Positions 46,501 to 60,768 of a stretch of 64,000 bases of DNA are shown here, piece after piece; the stretch's first letter is position 1, and the number at the start of each line of letters is the position of its first letter. The notes under the pieces were generated by a model, which was given only the letters and a program-made list of their open reading frames with translations, made no database searches and was not told the origin of the DNA. The translations under genes were made by a program, and so were the position numbers. Origin of the DNA: Phascolarctos cinereus (lineage: Eukaryota > Chordata > Mammalia > Diprotodontia > Phascolarctidae); assembly GCF_002099425.1 (NCBI RefSeq), contig NW_018344059.1, positions 9,111,501 to 9,175,500 of the forward strand, in the 5' to 3' direction.

Positions 46501-49500
46501 ATCTTTTCCATTGACTTAAGTTCTCTATTAAACATTCACTGATGGAATCAACTGATTAGATATAAGTGGTGAGGAAGACTGAAGAGATGATGATGATACC
46601 AAGGTTATGAACATGAGTGACAGGAAGGACAGTGGTGCCTTTAAGAGAAATAGGAACGTTTGGAAGAGAGGTGGGTTGGACAAGATGATGAGTTCTGTTT
46701 TTGACATCTTGAGTTAAGTTGGAGATGTTCAAAAGGCAGTTAGTGATGTACGAGAGCAGACTCAAGCTCAGGAGAGAGATGAAGGATAGATACATAGATT
46801 TGGAGTTATCTTCATTGAGATGATAATCAAACTCATGGAAATTTTCTGCAATAAAAACAGGACAGAAAAAAAAGAAGACCAAGGACAGAGCATTGAGAGT
46901 ACATCTGCCCATATTGGATTGGACATGGATGGTGATACAGCAAAAAGATAAGATCTGAGAAAAGGCCATCAGATTTAGCAGTTAAAAGATTGTTAGTAAC
47001 CTTGGAGAGAGTGGTTTCCATAAGTAATGGGAGTAGTATGGTCAAGAGCCTCATCACAAAAAGTTGGGAAGTGACAAAGTAGAAATAAGTATAGATGACC
47101 TTTTCTGGGAGTTTGGCTATGAAAGGGAGAAGAGATATAGGATTATAACTTGAAGGGATGTCAGGGTCAAGTTAAAGATTTTTTAAAGTATGATAGAGAT
47201 CTGAACATGTCTATATGTAGCAGGGAAAGAGCCAGAAAATAAGAAGAGACTGAAGATTGGATAGAGGAAGAAGATATTTGAAAGGGCAAGTTCCTAGACA
47301 AGATGGGAAGGGATAGGGCCAAGGACATAAGTGAAGGGGTTGGAATGAAGAAGGGATGCTTCTTCCTTCAAGAAAGGAATGAAAAAAATGCCTGAAGGGA
47401 ACAGTACGATATACATATAAAGTAAACTTAGTGGGAGCCAGACTATGTAAACTTTAAATCAGTCCATCAGTCAGTAAACAAATTTGTGATTGAACATGAT
47501 GGAATACTATTGTGCTACTCATATGTTATTTTTATGCTATTATGTATAAAATAATTAATGTGATAAATTCATGGAAGCATGAGAAGATACAGACTGATGA
47601 AAAATGTAGTGAGTAGAACCAGGAAGATAACACAAACAGTGACTACAACAACAGAAATAAAAAGAAAAACAAGACAAGACAAGCTAAATGCTATGAAATT
47701 ATAATGGCTAGGAGAGATAGACATTCTCTCTCCCTCCCTTTCTTTGGAAAGGTAGTGGCAAATGTAGCACTGCATAGGTCAGACTTGGTTGATGCGTCAC
47801 ATAGTTTCGTGGAATTATTTTTTTTCCTTTTTAAATATTGTTTGTCATAAGGGATATTCCGGGTTGGGGGGGGATGGCATAGAGTGGAGAATATGTTGGG
47901 AAATACAGGTGATATAAAAACAAAGCATATCAATAATTTTTAAAGGAGTCCAGGAGGGGAAATAAACAGTCAATTTTGTTACTAACATTTTAAAATTGAT
48001 CATTGGAGGGCAGGACAATAATTATGGAGTTTATGGTAACTGTGTACAATCACATTCTATTCTTGTCTGAATATGTGAATGTTTTCACTGATGATTTTAG
48101 GATCTTAGATGTAGCGCCTGAAGGAACCTCAGAGGTCCACACCCCTCCCCCTCCATTCTTCAGGGAATTAACTGAGGACTAGGAAAGTTAAGGGACTTTC
48201 CCCAGCTCACACAGGTAGTGTCAGAAGAGGGATTTGAACCCGGGTCCTTTGGCTCCAGATTGAATATTCTTTCTACTGAAGAGCAACGTAAAATCTTCTG
48301 GCATAAAAAATGAAATAAAAATACCTCAGTTCTCTTTTCTGCCTCTGTAAACAGCATGTAATGAAAAGAACAGTGAAATTAATCCCTGTTTTCCTAAATG
48401 TCTTGTCTCTGTTATAAATTCTGGTTCAGTCATTTTTCAGTCATGTCTACTATAACTCTGGAAATTCACTGAAGTTCTCTGAATTTCCTCATCTCTAAAA
48501 TGGGGATGAGATTTTAAGTAGGGACTCTCTCAACTGGGAAGTGTGAGGACCAAATGAGACATAGTAGATACAAAAACCTACTATAAACTCTGAGGTTCCA
48601 GAAACAGGAAGAGATTTTTATTCTTTGATACATCAGGCAATAGCCAGATTCCACAAATGAGAATTGGACTTGAGAACCCAAAGGTCCTTTTTCCCCTCCT
48701 ATAGCCTATGAGTCCCATGATACACTTCAGAATATCAAAGCTCACTGCTCCAGATACGAGAACATAGATCAGTATGAATGTCTACCAAGTCCTAACCATT
48801 CATTTTGGGGATGCTTGCTCATTTTAAATGAGTACCTTATAATCCTCATTTGTTGTCATTTGCCTTTTTTCCCCTCAAAGTGCAATAAAAAATGTAGTAG
48901 TCATTTGAGGATACCAGGGAACTAGGTTCTGGGCTACAAAGGAGATGGACAGTACAGTAGAAAAAGTTCAGAACAGGGAGACAAGGGAGCTATAGTCTAA
49001 TCCTGGCTATATCACTAGCTCACTCCCTAACCCTTGGACAGCTCACTTCTCTTTCTGCACCAACATTTCCACATCTGCAAAATGAAGAGAGCAACTAGGT
49101 TATTTCCCAGCTTCTTTCCAGTCCTGTAAGTTCATAATGCTAAGGTTCTACTGTAACAGACTTCTCTTCTACTGAAGAGATGAAAGAGGACATGGAAAAG
49201 CAGCCAAAAGGAACAGAACAGAAGCAGCATGAGCAAAGGGAGTAATAACATCTTTGCGGTGGTTTGTAAGGCAGAGGAGGGCAGGGAGGGACCACCAAAG
49301 ACCTTGAAGATAAAAGCAGGTGAAATATCTCTGGTAATGATGTGGTTAAGTCAGAAAAATTTGGGAGCTATTCCTTTGTCCCATCACACTATCCATTTGC
49401 TGACTTTAAGTGAGATTCTTACTAGAATAGAAAACTCTTACAAAACAGAAAATGTCCTCTGGATCTTTTCCTACTGCCCTGAGAGTATTGGATCAGAAAA

Positions 49501-51938
49501 ACTCTAAGGTTCTTTTTGGTACTAATGTTTTATTTTCTATTGTTCCATCCTCAAGTCTCTTTCAGCTCTAACACTGTGTGCTTGGCAATCCTTTCCTGCT
49601 GTAATGTATTATATTCTATATTCTAACGCTACATGTTGTAAGATTCCTTCTAGGCCTAATGCTCTAGGTTTAAATTTCCTTTCCTGAATCTATGTTCTCA
49701 TAGATTTTTATGTTCTACAGTTATTTTTACTCCAACATTCTATGATTCCACCTCCTTCAAAGAGAAGCATATTGCTTTAGCTAGTCAGAAGACAAGCAAT
49801 TTCATTTAGAAAGAGAAAATTGGGGTGTTAATTTACATTGTGAACATAAATCAAAATTTACTTCTACCCATCCACCTATGGAATCTTAGGCTGATCATCC
49901 CTCAGTTACTTCAACCACGGAATTGTGTTGTTGAAATCTAGTTCAAAATCCAAAGAAGTCATTAGAAAACTCACTGATGAACAGAAGTGGCTCCCACTTG
50001 ATACTCTACCTAAATCAAGATTTAGCTCACTTGCACCCAGAACTCTTTTTTTTTTTTCAAAACTACATTTTAAGCCTCTGCAGCTTGGTTTTCCAGTAAG
50101 TGAAATCCCATTCCTAAGGAGAAAGTCTACTTACCTCAATATCTTCTACAGATTGGCCATCCACCTTCCATTGGTTTTCATCCCCTTGGTAAGATTCCAG
50201 TTTTTGTTTGGCCATCCCAATCCACCGCTGGAGCTCCCACAGTTTATGGTTGAATGTCCAGTGCTCCCGAACATGCTGCTGGCTTTGTTCCATAATTACC
50301 TACAAAACCAGGAGGGCACCTAGTATATTAGCACCAAGCTTGGACAAATAGCTAATTTATTAATATTAAGAGGTAATAAAGGGAACAGAAGAAAGATATC
50401 CTAGCTCTGCTTTCTAATTTACTCTGTGACTGAGGCAGCTAGATGCCACAGTGGATAAAACCACTAGGCCTGGAGTGAGAATGACCTGCATTCAAATCCA
50501 GCCTCTCACACTTAACATCTGCCTGCCTCAGTTTCCTCAACTGTAAAATAGTACCTCTCTCACAGAGTTGTTGTGAGGATCAAATGAGATAATTGTATAC
50601 GTAAAGTACTTAGCACAGTGCCTGACACAATAGACAGTTAATAAATACTTGTCTCTTCTCCTCCCTCTCCTCTCCCTTCACCTTCCCTTTCTTCCCCTTC
50701 CCTTTTTCTTGACTATTGGCTTAGCTTCCAAATCTGTAAAATGAGCAGGTTACCAGAAGAATCCTAAGGTCTTTTGCAGCTTTGATATTCTATGAAACTC
50801 ACCATTTTATGGCATTATATTGAATTGACTTCTGGTTACTTTATGTCTCATATACCCATAACAAAATCAATTCAATTTAATAAGGAGTTATTTAGTGTCA
50901 ACCACATGAAAGGCACAAAGGCATCTGGTCACCTCTTATCCAGATGTAAATACTAGATAAGTCGTTCCTTCAATCCCATCTCTGTATACTGAAATCTCTC
51001 CCTCAAGGCCCAATTCAGGCGCTATCTTCTTGATGTATATATGTAGTATAGGCTCTCCTTGGGATATAGCCTTCTTAAAATTTCTCATAACATTTTGCTT
51101 GGCCCTCTTCTTTGAACTTTGGCCCTCTCTTTGGTATAAAAGTTATTTGTCACATAAATATGCATGTGCTTATACATATCTTTCTTATCTTTGGATCTCC
51201 TGTAGTGCCAGGGCCTTCCATATGGTAGACGCTTAATGAATGCTTGCTGAATTGAAGAGTTTATAATGCATTCAATTGCACTTATAATTTCTCAAATTTC
51301 TCATGTTACTGAATACCAATGATAATATTTCTATAGCACTTTAAGGGTCATAAACCATTTTTTTCCCACAATAATCCTGTGTCATGTCTCCTGTATCATT
51401 CAACTAATAAACTCAATCCTATCCTTATTAAGCATTTACTACATGCCACCCACTGCTAAATGAAGAGTACACAAACCCAAAGAATGAAACAATTCCTACG
51501 TGAAAGTAATCTGGAAATGTGTTAAGCACCTATTCTGGGGCCAGCAACTGTGCTAAATACTCTAAGTTCCATGAGGGCTGGAATCATATTTTTTCTTTCC
51601 TTTGTATCTCTCCATGGAATCTAGGGCAATGAGTCTATAATAGAAGGACCCAGCCAGTGAACCCAGAGTGACTAGTAACGCCAAAGGCACGGATTCATGA
51701 GAGGCAACATAAGATAATGGAAACAGCACAAGATTGAGCATCAGGAGATGTGGGTTCAAAGCTCAGCTCTGCCATACTATGTGCCCTTAGAAGAAGAGAC
51801 ATTTCACGCCCTGAGCCTCAATTTCTTCATTCGTAAAGTAAGGATAATATAGTTTCACCAACTATCTTCACTGTTCATTTCCTCACAGGAGAAAAGCCCA
51901 CTGTAAACTATAAAATGCTATGGAAGTATGAGTTATAG

Positions 51939-51980
<42 letters not shown>

Positions 51981-54900
51981 TCTCAGCTTGGGTTAGATAA
52001 GAGAGAGCATGTTGCGTGATTTAAAGTTTGAAGGAATCTGAGAAGGCAAGAATGTTGAATCTACAGAAGGAATTTTGGAACTGAGAAAACACCTCTTCTG
52101 GTTTTTGTTTCCTCACCATAAAATGGACTAGATGAAATGACTTGCACAAAGACACACACTTTTGTTCTACTTCATGGTTTCAACCCCAAGTTCTGAGATG
52201 TGACTAAGCACAAGAAGAAATTAGTAAGAGAGTAGATATAATCACTAAAAATTCCTCCCCACTACTGGTTTTTTAAATGTATTTTAAAGTTAAAAATTTC
52301 CAATTAACAATCATTTGTTTTCTTTCCTTCTCACTTCTCCCTCTACAATGCAAAAAAGAGCAAAGCAAAATTATTTAACAACGTTCATAGTCAAGCAAAA
52401 CAAATTCGCACATTGGCCATGTCCAAAAAAACAGATGTCTCATTTGACACAGAGTACATACCCTTTCTGTTGGGTAATGGGTAACATCCTTTATCATTGG
52501 TTTGCCAAAACAATATTGGATTCGAAGCCATAAAACCCAATTCTGTAACTTATTAGCTATGTGATCTTGGGTTGAGAGCAAGGCCTGTCTTTTATTTTTC
52601 TTTATATCCCTGGTACTTAGTACAGTGACTGGAACGTAAATATTTATTGACTGATTTAACCTCTGTAAGCCTCAGTTTTCTCATCTGTAAAATCAGGATA
52701 ATAACACTTACACTACCTCACAGAGTTATTATGAGGATTCAATAAGATAACATATGTGAAAGCATTTTGCAAAATATAAAGTATGTGTATGTTGCTACTT
52801 TTACTAATGTTTGGTAACTTACCTCCAGAGACCTCTTCAGGGTCTGATAATCAGATGAAAGTTGGCTGATTTCATGCTGGTGTCTGGGATTTGCCTGAAC
52901 TAGGGGCTTCAGGTTTTCAATCTTAATTTCAAGCTCTTGCAAGTCTTCCTGGATCCGCTACAATGGGAAGAAGAAGAGAGAGTCTATCTGTTTAGCAGAA
53001 TCAACGTCATTATGTGGAAGAAATTGGGATAAGGATTGGAGTAGCTTATCTGAAGGGGGTACTTAGGGGCAGCTAGGTGGTGCTACAGATAGAGCACTGC
53101 CCCTGGTGATCAGAAGGATCTGAGTTCAAATAGGGCCTCAGACACATAACACTTACTAGTTGTGTGACTCTGGGCAAGTCACTTAACCCCAATTGCCTCA
53201 CCAAAAAAAAAAATAATAATAAAAAAATGAAGGGGGGACTTCCAAAGACAGTAATACTCGCTCTAAAGCATGAGAAATGTTCTGTTTTTGGCATTCAGAA
53301 CATGGAGGAAGTTTTGAGGGAAGGGGTTCAAAAATACCTGGAAAGGCTAGAAAGGTGAGCCAGATGTAATAAGATGAAATTGAATAGGGATAAAAGTAAA
53401 GTCTTGACTTTGGATTGAAAGAATCACCTGTATAAATGTAGAATGAAGAGGAAGAACTAGGGCATGAACAAGAGTGAAATGGGATGAGAAGGCATGGATG
53501 GGCTGTCATCTAAACCACATTTAAAAAGCCTTGATCAAATCCTTAGAGAATTTTAATTTAAGCTCTTGACTCAAGACCTTAGGATCTCAGGTGGCATTAA
53601 CAGAAGCTGAATGACCAGGACAAGGGAGATTATGATTCTAGGTTACATTCTCCAATGTAGTCAAACCAAACCTGTAGTACTATACCCAGTTATGGTTATC
53701 ACATATTAGGAAAGATTGATAAACTGAAGTGTGTCCAGACCAGGATGTAAGAAGAAAGAAAGCAAGTATTTTTTAAGCACCTACTACATTCCAGGCACTG
53801 TTAAGCAATTTTTAAATATCTCATTTGATCCTTACAACCCTGGGAGGTAGGGACTATTATCCCCATTTTAGAGTTAAGGAAACTGAGTCAGACAGAGGGT
53901 AAGTGACTTGTTCAGAGTCACACAACTAGTAGGTATCTGAGGTGAGATTTGGACTCAGATCTTCTTGACTCTGGGCCCAGAGCTCTATTCATTATGCCAC
54001 CCATCTTGTCATAGAAAATCAGCTGAAGGAACTGGAGAATGTTAGCCTGGAAAAGGAGAACATGATAGGAGAAGGACATTAAGTATTTGAAGGACTAGAA
54101 TGAAGAAGAAGAATTAGATTTATCTTGTTCCTAGAGGGGAGAACTAGAACCAGTGAGTAGAAGTTATAGGGAGGGAGATGTGATTCAGGAAAACTTTCCA
54201 ACAATGAAAGCCATCTAAAAGTGGTGTGGTCGGCCTCCTAAGGTAAAGAGCCATCCAACAGTAGAAATCTTCAACTAGAGACTGGATAATGACCTTTGGG
54301 GGACAGTGCAAAGATGAGTTGTATTGAGGTATGGTCCTCTGGACAGGTTGGATATTCGACCTATAAAGTCCCTCCCAGATTTATGAATCTAGAAACAAAA
54401 CTTCCTCAAAGAATAAGTGACAGCTTGGGGGATAATTGAGTCTCAGGAAATATGCTTGATGTAAATATCTGTGGTGAAAAATCATATCTATAATGTCAAG
54501 TAATTGAGAAAACCCACAAATACCTTATGTTCACTTTTTTACATAGAGAATAACAACCTAACTCTCTATGTAAAATCTACTTGTTTCTGAAATTGATACT
54601 AACAGCAGTAAACTTAATTATGGCACAGCCTTCATTCTTCAACCAGAAAATTCCTTCTAAATTAGCAATTGCTGTGCTGAGCCTGTTCTGACATGTTCTT
54701 AATTTATCTTCTGTTTATTTAAAATGAAGGTCATGGCCTTTCCTTATTAGGAGAGCTTAACATACTTAAAATGTACTTTTGTTATTGGGATTTTAAAAAC
54801 CCATAGAAATTATCCACTGGAGAAAAAAAAAAGAGGAAACAAAAACAAAATGAATCTTGTTGTTCATATTAATAGCATTTTTGTGAAACTAAGAAAGGTG

Positions 54901-57900
54901 ACATGGACAAATGGGCACATTTTTGAGTTAGGAAAATCTGGATTTCTTCTCTTACCTCTGACTCATATACTAGTCGTTTGACCCTGAGCAACTGACAACC
55001 TCTGAGTGTTCCAGGTAATTCTCTTAAGGCTAAATTAGGCAATTGCTGATTTGCATGGGTGGAAGGAATTTTCATCCCTAGAGTTCTCTCTACATAAAAC
55101 TAAGATTTTTATCCCCTCAAAAAAGTTTCTTTTTTTTTTTTTTAAAAAGAACCTCAGTGGAGACAAAGAAGAAAAAAAACTTAGGGGGAAACATGGTAGC
55201 TGTGTTCAAGTATTTGAAAGGCTGTTAAGTAGAAGCAGATCAGACTTGTCTGACTGGTTTTAGAGGACAGAACTGCGAACAATTGGTAGAAATTAAAAAG
55301 AGGAAAATTTATGTTTGATGTCAGGAAAAAACTTCTCAATAATCAGAGTTTATCCCAAAACAGAATGGGCATGGGTGCAGAAGGGGTGCATTCCCCATGC
55401 ATTTGAGGTCTTCAAGCAAAGTCCGGATGAGTGTGGATTCCTGTTGGGTATGGAAGAGACTAGATCCCCACTGAGCTACCTTCAAAGTCGAAAAATTGTG
55501 TGACAACAGTCATCAGCTAAATGAAACCATTCAATTGGAGAACGAAGGCGTTAACCATAGTTTGGATGGATGACCATTTATTAACTGTCACTGGATCCTT
55601 GGCTAAGATGTTCTCCCACTTACCTGCAAGCGCTGGAGCTGGGCCTGCTTACTAGGGAGGTCTTGCCGAAACTCCTTCTCTGCTTCTGCTCTGACGTGGA
55701 GATCTGCTAACCTCTTCTGCAGCGGTTCAAACGCAGTATCAAAGTCATTGTGTTGAGATATTGCACTCTAGAGAGACAGTGACACACACCATGAAAATCA
55801 AGCCATTTCTTCATCTGGACTCCTTAACAAGATCCATGTCATATCCGATACAAATAAGGAAGGGCATGGCTTCCTCAAATATTTGAAGTATTGTCACGGG
55901 GAAAAGGGAAAAATTTGTTCCGTGTGGTTCTCTTTTAGGTATTATGCTTATTCCTGTGTATATTAAGTTTCCCTTGGTAGTATGGGCAGGGACGACGTTT
56001 TTCCCCCCTTTCATTTCTGCGTCTCCAGTGTCTAGAACAGTGCCTTGTACACAGTAGGTATCTAATAAGGGAACGGAGGCTCACAATAACAATCAGCCAC
56101 TGAACGTTTATTAAACATTCACTACATGCCAGGCACTGTGCTAACTGTCAGTAATGCAAAGAAAGGCAAAGGACAGGCCCTGCTCTCTGGGAAGTCGCAG
56201 TGTAATGTGAGAAACGACATGCAACTATGCACAAACAAACTGCAAGATAAACTGAAAATAATCAACTGAGAGAAGACACTGGAATTAAGAGGCACTGGGA
56301 AAAGCTTCCTGTACAAGGTGAGATTTCAGCTGGGACTTGAAGGAAGGCAGGAGGCAGAGAGAAGGAAGAGCACTGTCAGTGAAAATTATTTAGAGCTAAA
56401 AGGGCTTTAGAGAAATAGTAGAGGTGAGGCCTGTCAGAGATACTTAAGAAAGGATATTCTAGGGGCAGCTAGGTGGTGCAGTGGATAGAGCACCAGCCCT
56501 AGATTCAGGTGGACCTGAGTTCAAATCCGGACTCAGACTTATAACACTTAACTAGCTGTGTGACCCTGGGCAAGTCACTTAACCCCATTGCCTAGCCAAA
56601 AAAAGAAAGAAAGAATTATATTCTTGAGGAAGGAAGGGGTTGGAGCAGATGACTTCTAAGTTTCTGTCAAATTCTGAGTTTCTCTGACTTCTTGGCTCAT
56701 TGTATCCTTGAATTTGCACCACAGCCAAGGAATTTATCACTGGACAGGAACTGAGTCCTTAGTGGGAGGTGATACTCACCTGCATTTTGCTATTTCTTTG
56801 CAAGAGATTGTTATGCAGCAGGTCTCTCTCCCTGATAGTGTTGGCCACCTCTTCGAGGAAAGACTCTGCCTTTTCTTCACCAAAGATGCTGATCAGCAAA
56901 TCCTTCTTCAGTTTTAACAGGATCAGTTGTTCCTTCAGGCGTGAGCTTTCAGCCAATGCTGCCTAAAGAACAAATATCTGATTAACTGTTAGAGAATTTA
57001 AAGGTACAAAAAATTTTTTAAAAGAAATCTGTTCATAATTATTCGGGTCACTGAGGAACCAGTTAGTGTAAGTTTCCAGAAGCACAGAGATCTCACACAG
57101 AAACTGAAGCTTGGTGTAGTAAGAAGTTGGATATTCATGGCTTTCAAAAAGCCCTCAACATTATTTTGATATGATTTTTCACATCAGATTTTTATACCAA
57201 GCATATTTCTTGGAGATCAGTTGTTACCCAAGAGGCTTCCTTTTTTTTTTTCTGGAATTTTTTTTTTCCTTCTAGATGTAATAGAATCCTTTAAGGAAGC
57301 ACCATCCTAATGTGATTCTGAGTTCAAGCCTGGGTCATCAGCATAAGACTCCTCATTGGTGGAGAGGAGGAAGACTCTGCATGGATGAGCTCTCCCCCAA
57401 GGAGTGAGACAGCTCAGCTCACCTAAGAGAAAAGAAGGCCTTAGCCTCACCCAAGGGGAAATTCCCTGAAATCTCAAGGGAGAAAACCTAGAAATCAGGG
57501 ATATGTTGAGGCATTCTATTTTATAGGTGTCAAACACTCAGCCTCACATGGCCTGCAGGCCTTATGTTCCTGAGTGAAGCGCAAAGCGGATTAAAATTTG
57601 GAAATATTTAGCAAAATAATTAAAAACACAATAGAACACAGATAATGCTAATATGTGGTTTTTAAGTGAATATGCAGAGATATGCCTTTGAGTTTGACAC
57701 CACTGTCTGCCTCTAAAACTTCACCTGTGTGGTTACTCCTTCCACCAACACAGACCGCAACCCCAACCAACCTTAGTACATGGCTTTATAAGTTGCTGTG
57801 ACCAAATAATTTAGCGCCTTCCCAAACTTATCTTGTTTGCTCCTTGTACAACAGATACACAGTCTGTATTCCGTTCCTAGCACGGTTCCTAACAAATAGT

Positions 57901-60714
57901 AGGAGCTTAATGACTGTTAATTACTTGTTCTGGTCAGTATTCAAACCTTTCCCAGATGGGCAGAACTAGCCAGGGTTCACAGTTCACTGGCATAGCTAGT
58001 GACCCAGGATTACCTATACATTGTTGTCAGATATTAGAGGAGTAGTTGTGGACTCTAGGGATTTGGAAAAGGAGGAAATTAGCGTAGTCAAGGAATTTGG
58101 GATAGGAATTGAGTGCAACACAGAAAGTACATCAATCATGGGGAAGGAGGGATGCTAATTAAGTTTAACTGTTAAACAATGAGGGTAGGTCCAGCCCTGC
58201 CCTCATCATACCCAGATCTGCAAAAACCATCTGATCCAGTACATTTCTAGCTATTTCCGTGCCAAGGCTTCTGCCTCCAAATCCAGCCCCCTTTCCACTA
58301 CACCACATTGCCTCTACCTCCCTCTGTACTTTTCCAACCCCATGCCTATACTCAGAGTGTTACTTAAGCCTGGGATGCCATCCTTCTCCCTCCACTTTAT
58401 GCTGACTGCTTCCATATCCTTTAAACTCCAACTGAAATGTCATATTCACATTGAAGCTTTCTCTGTCTTTCCTGGGCACAATTCTCCCTTCTCTCACATT
58501 TCTAATCATGTACCCATTTTGCATCTCTCTTATTTATCAGGTAATTTATTATTATCTACATATCTTATTTATTAGATAATTTATTATTACCTACATATCA
58601 TACTCCCTTTCTAGATTGAAAGTTGCATGAGGCCAGGGACTTGCCTCACTTCAGTTTAGCTGGTTAGTTTGAATCTCCTCCAGCACTGAGCAAAGTGTAT
58701 ACTCTGTATATAAGAGGTGTTGAATAAAACTGTGCAACTGAAGAGCTCACACTTCATAAATACATTCTAATGTGACTGTACTGACAACATACAACCTAAC
58801 TGTTGAAACCAGAACTCAAGTAAAATTAAAATTCCTCCTACAGTAAATGTAGCTTAGTGGAAAAAGTGACATTTAGAAGTGTGTCTCTATATTAGATAGC
58901 TAAGTGGTAAAATGGATAGACAGCTGGGACTGCAATCAGGAAGACCTGAATTCAAATCTAGCCGTGGACATTTACTAATTTGTGTGACCCTGGGCAAGTT
59001 AATTAACCTCTGTCTGCCTTCTCAACTGTAAAATAGGGATAATAGCACTCCCAGGGTCATTTGGAAGATCAAATGAGATAATATTTGTATAAAGCACTTA
59101 GCATGGTGCTTGGACCACAGTAGGCATTTAATAAATGCATTTTCCCCTCATCTTTCCCCTTCCATTCCTTCTGTCTCGTTGCCTACCCTTAGGTGTAATC
59201 CTCCAATAGGGCTAACTCAACCTTTGGGTTCTAATTCTATGAATCTTTTGGCCTTCTTAGATGTACAAGATGGTCTTCAGCAAGGAATTGATGCATTCAG
59301 CTGTGGTCTGTTTGGCTTTAGAACATATATTTACCCCAAGGATGAGGATTCATGAAAGAGTTTTATTCAATTAGCAAATCATGTGCAAACATATATAAAA
59401 CAAATGATTATTCTCTTTACTTGAAATCTGGATTAATGAAAATTGTTTTCCTTGAAGATTTAGTCATTGCTTCAAGCTAACACTTTAAAGATAGCATCTC
59501 TTACTTTAGACCTGATGAAAAGACACATACCCTATAGAATGTCAGAGCTTGTAGGGACCTTAGAATTATAGAATAGGAGAGCTGGAAGAGATTTTAAAGA
59601 TTATCCTCCTCATCATAAACTATGCATATTTATAAAGTAGCTTAAAATTTGCAAAGCACTTTATATACATTATATCTCATTTGAGCCTCAAAAAGATTCT
59701 GTGAAGTGGTACTACACTTATCTCCTTTTACACTTATCTCCTTTTCCAAAGCAGGCAACTGGTTACCAGAAGGGAGAAACATCATAGAATCATAGTAAAG
59801 TTGGAAGGGACTTTAGAGATCACTTAGTCTAATCTCCTTCTTTTACAGTTGGTGAAACTGAGGCTTAGAGAAGGGAAATGATTGACCCAGAGTCTGGAGC
59901 CCACATTATTTCCCTCTGTGATTACATTAGTGGGTGATAATTGCTCCAGTTTATTGTACAACCCAGATAATACGTGGATTTTGACAGAGGTTGTCAGTGT
60001 CACAACTCAAACAATGATGAGGTGGGTAATGAAAGCATTATTATTTTGAGGGGAGGGAGATCACAGAATTATACAAGTGCAATTGTAGAAAAGCCTTTAG
60101 AGGTCATCTAGTATAACCTATATTTTGGGTGAGGTGGAAGGAAAGACATAAGCATTTATTATACACTGACTATGTGACAAACACTATGAGAAGTTATTTA
60201 TAAATATTGTCTTGTTCAACCTCACAACAACCCTGGGAGGAAGGTGTTATTATCCCATTTTTACAGTTGAGAAAACTGAAAACTGAAGCAAACAGAGTTG
60301 AAGTACCTTACCCAGGGCCACACACCTATAAGTGTCTGAGGTAGGATTTGAACTCAGGTCTTCCCTGATTCTAGGCCCAGGGGTGTATCCAGTGTACCAC
60401 CTAGCTGTGTCTGTGGGTCTCTCTGTTCTACAAATCATACAAAATTAGATAGCCATCTATTATGTCTATGTCCAAGATGATAGCAAGGAGCACTTTATTT
60501 ATTAGGTATGATAAGCTGCTTCTCTGCCACTCTCAGTGAGCTGTTTCATGTACATTACCTTCCAACACAAACTAAAGGAGGGGGCAGCTAGGTGGCACAG
60601 TGGATAGAGCACTAGCCCTGGAGTCAGGAGGACCTGAGTTCATATCCAGCCTCAGACCAAACACTTGACACTCACTAGCTATGTGACTGTGGGCAAGTCA
60701 CTTAACCTCAATTG

Positions 60715-60768
<54 letters not shown>

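Noticed and set aside
46556-47057. Minus open frames of 137 and 74 codons
   Set aside because: They match L2 ORF2 text and are remnants of an antisense L2.
56708-56966. Plus-strand open frames over SYNE3 exon b
   Set aside because: Antisense shadows; the minus strand has the spectrin-repeat sequence and splice sites.
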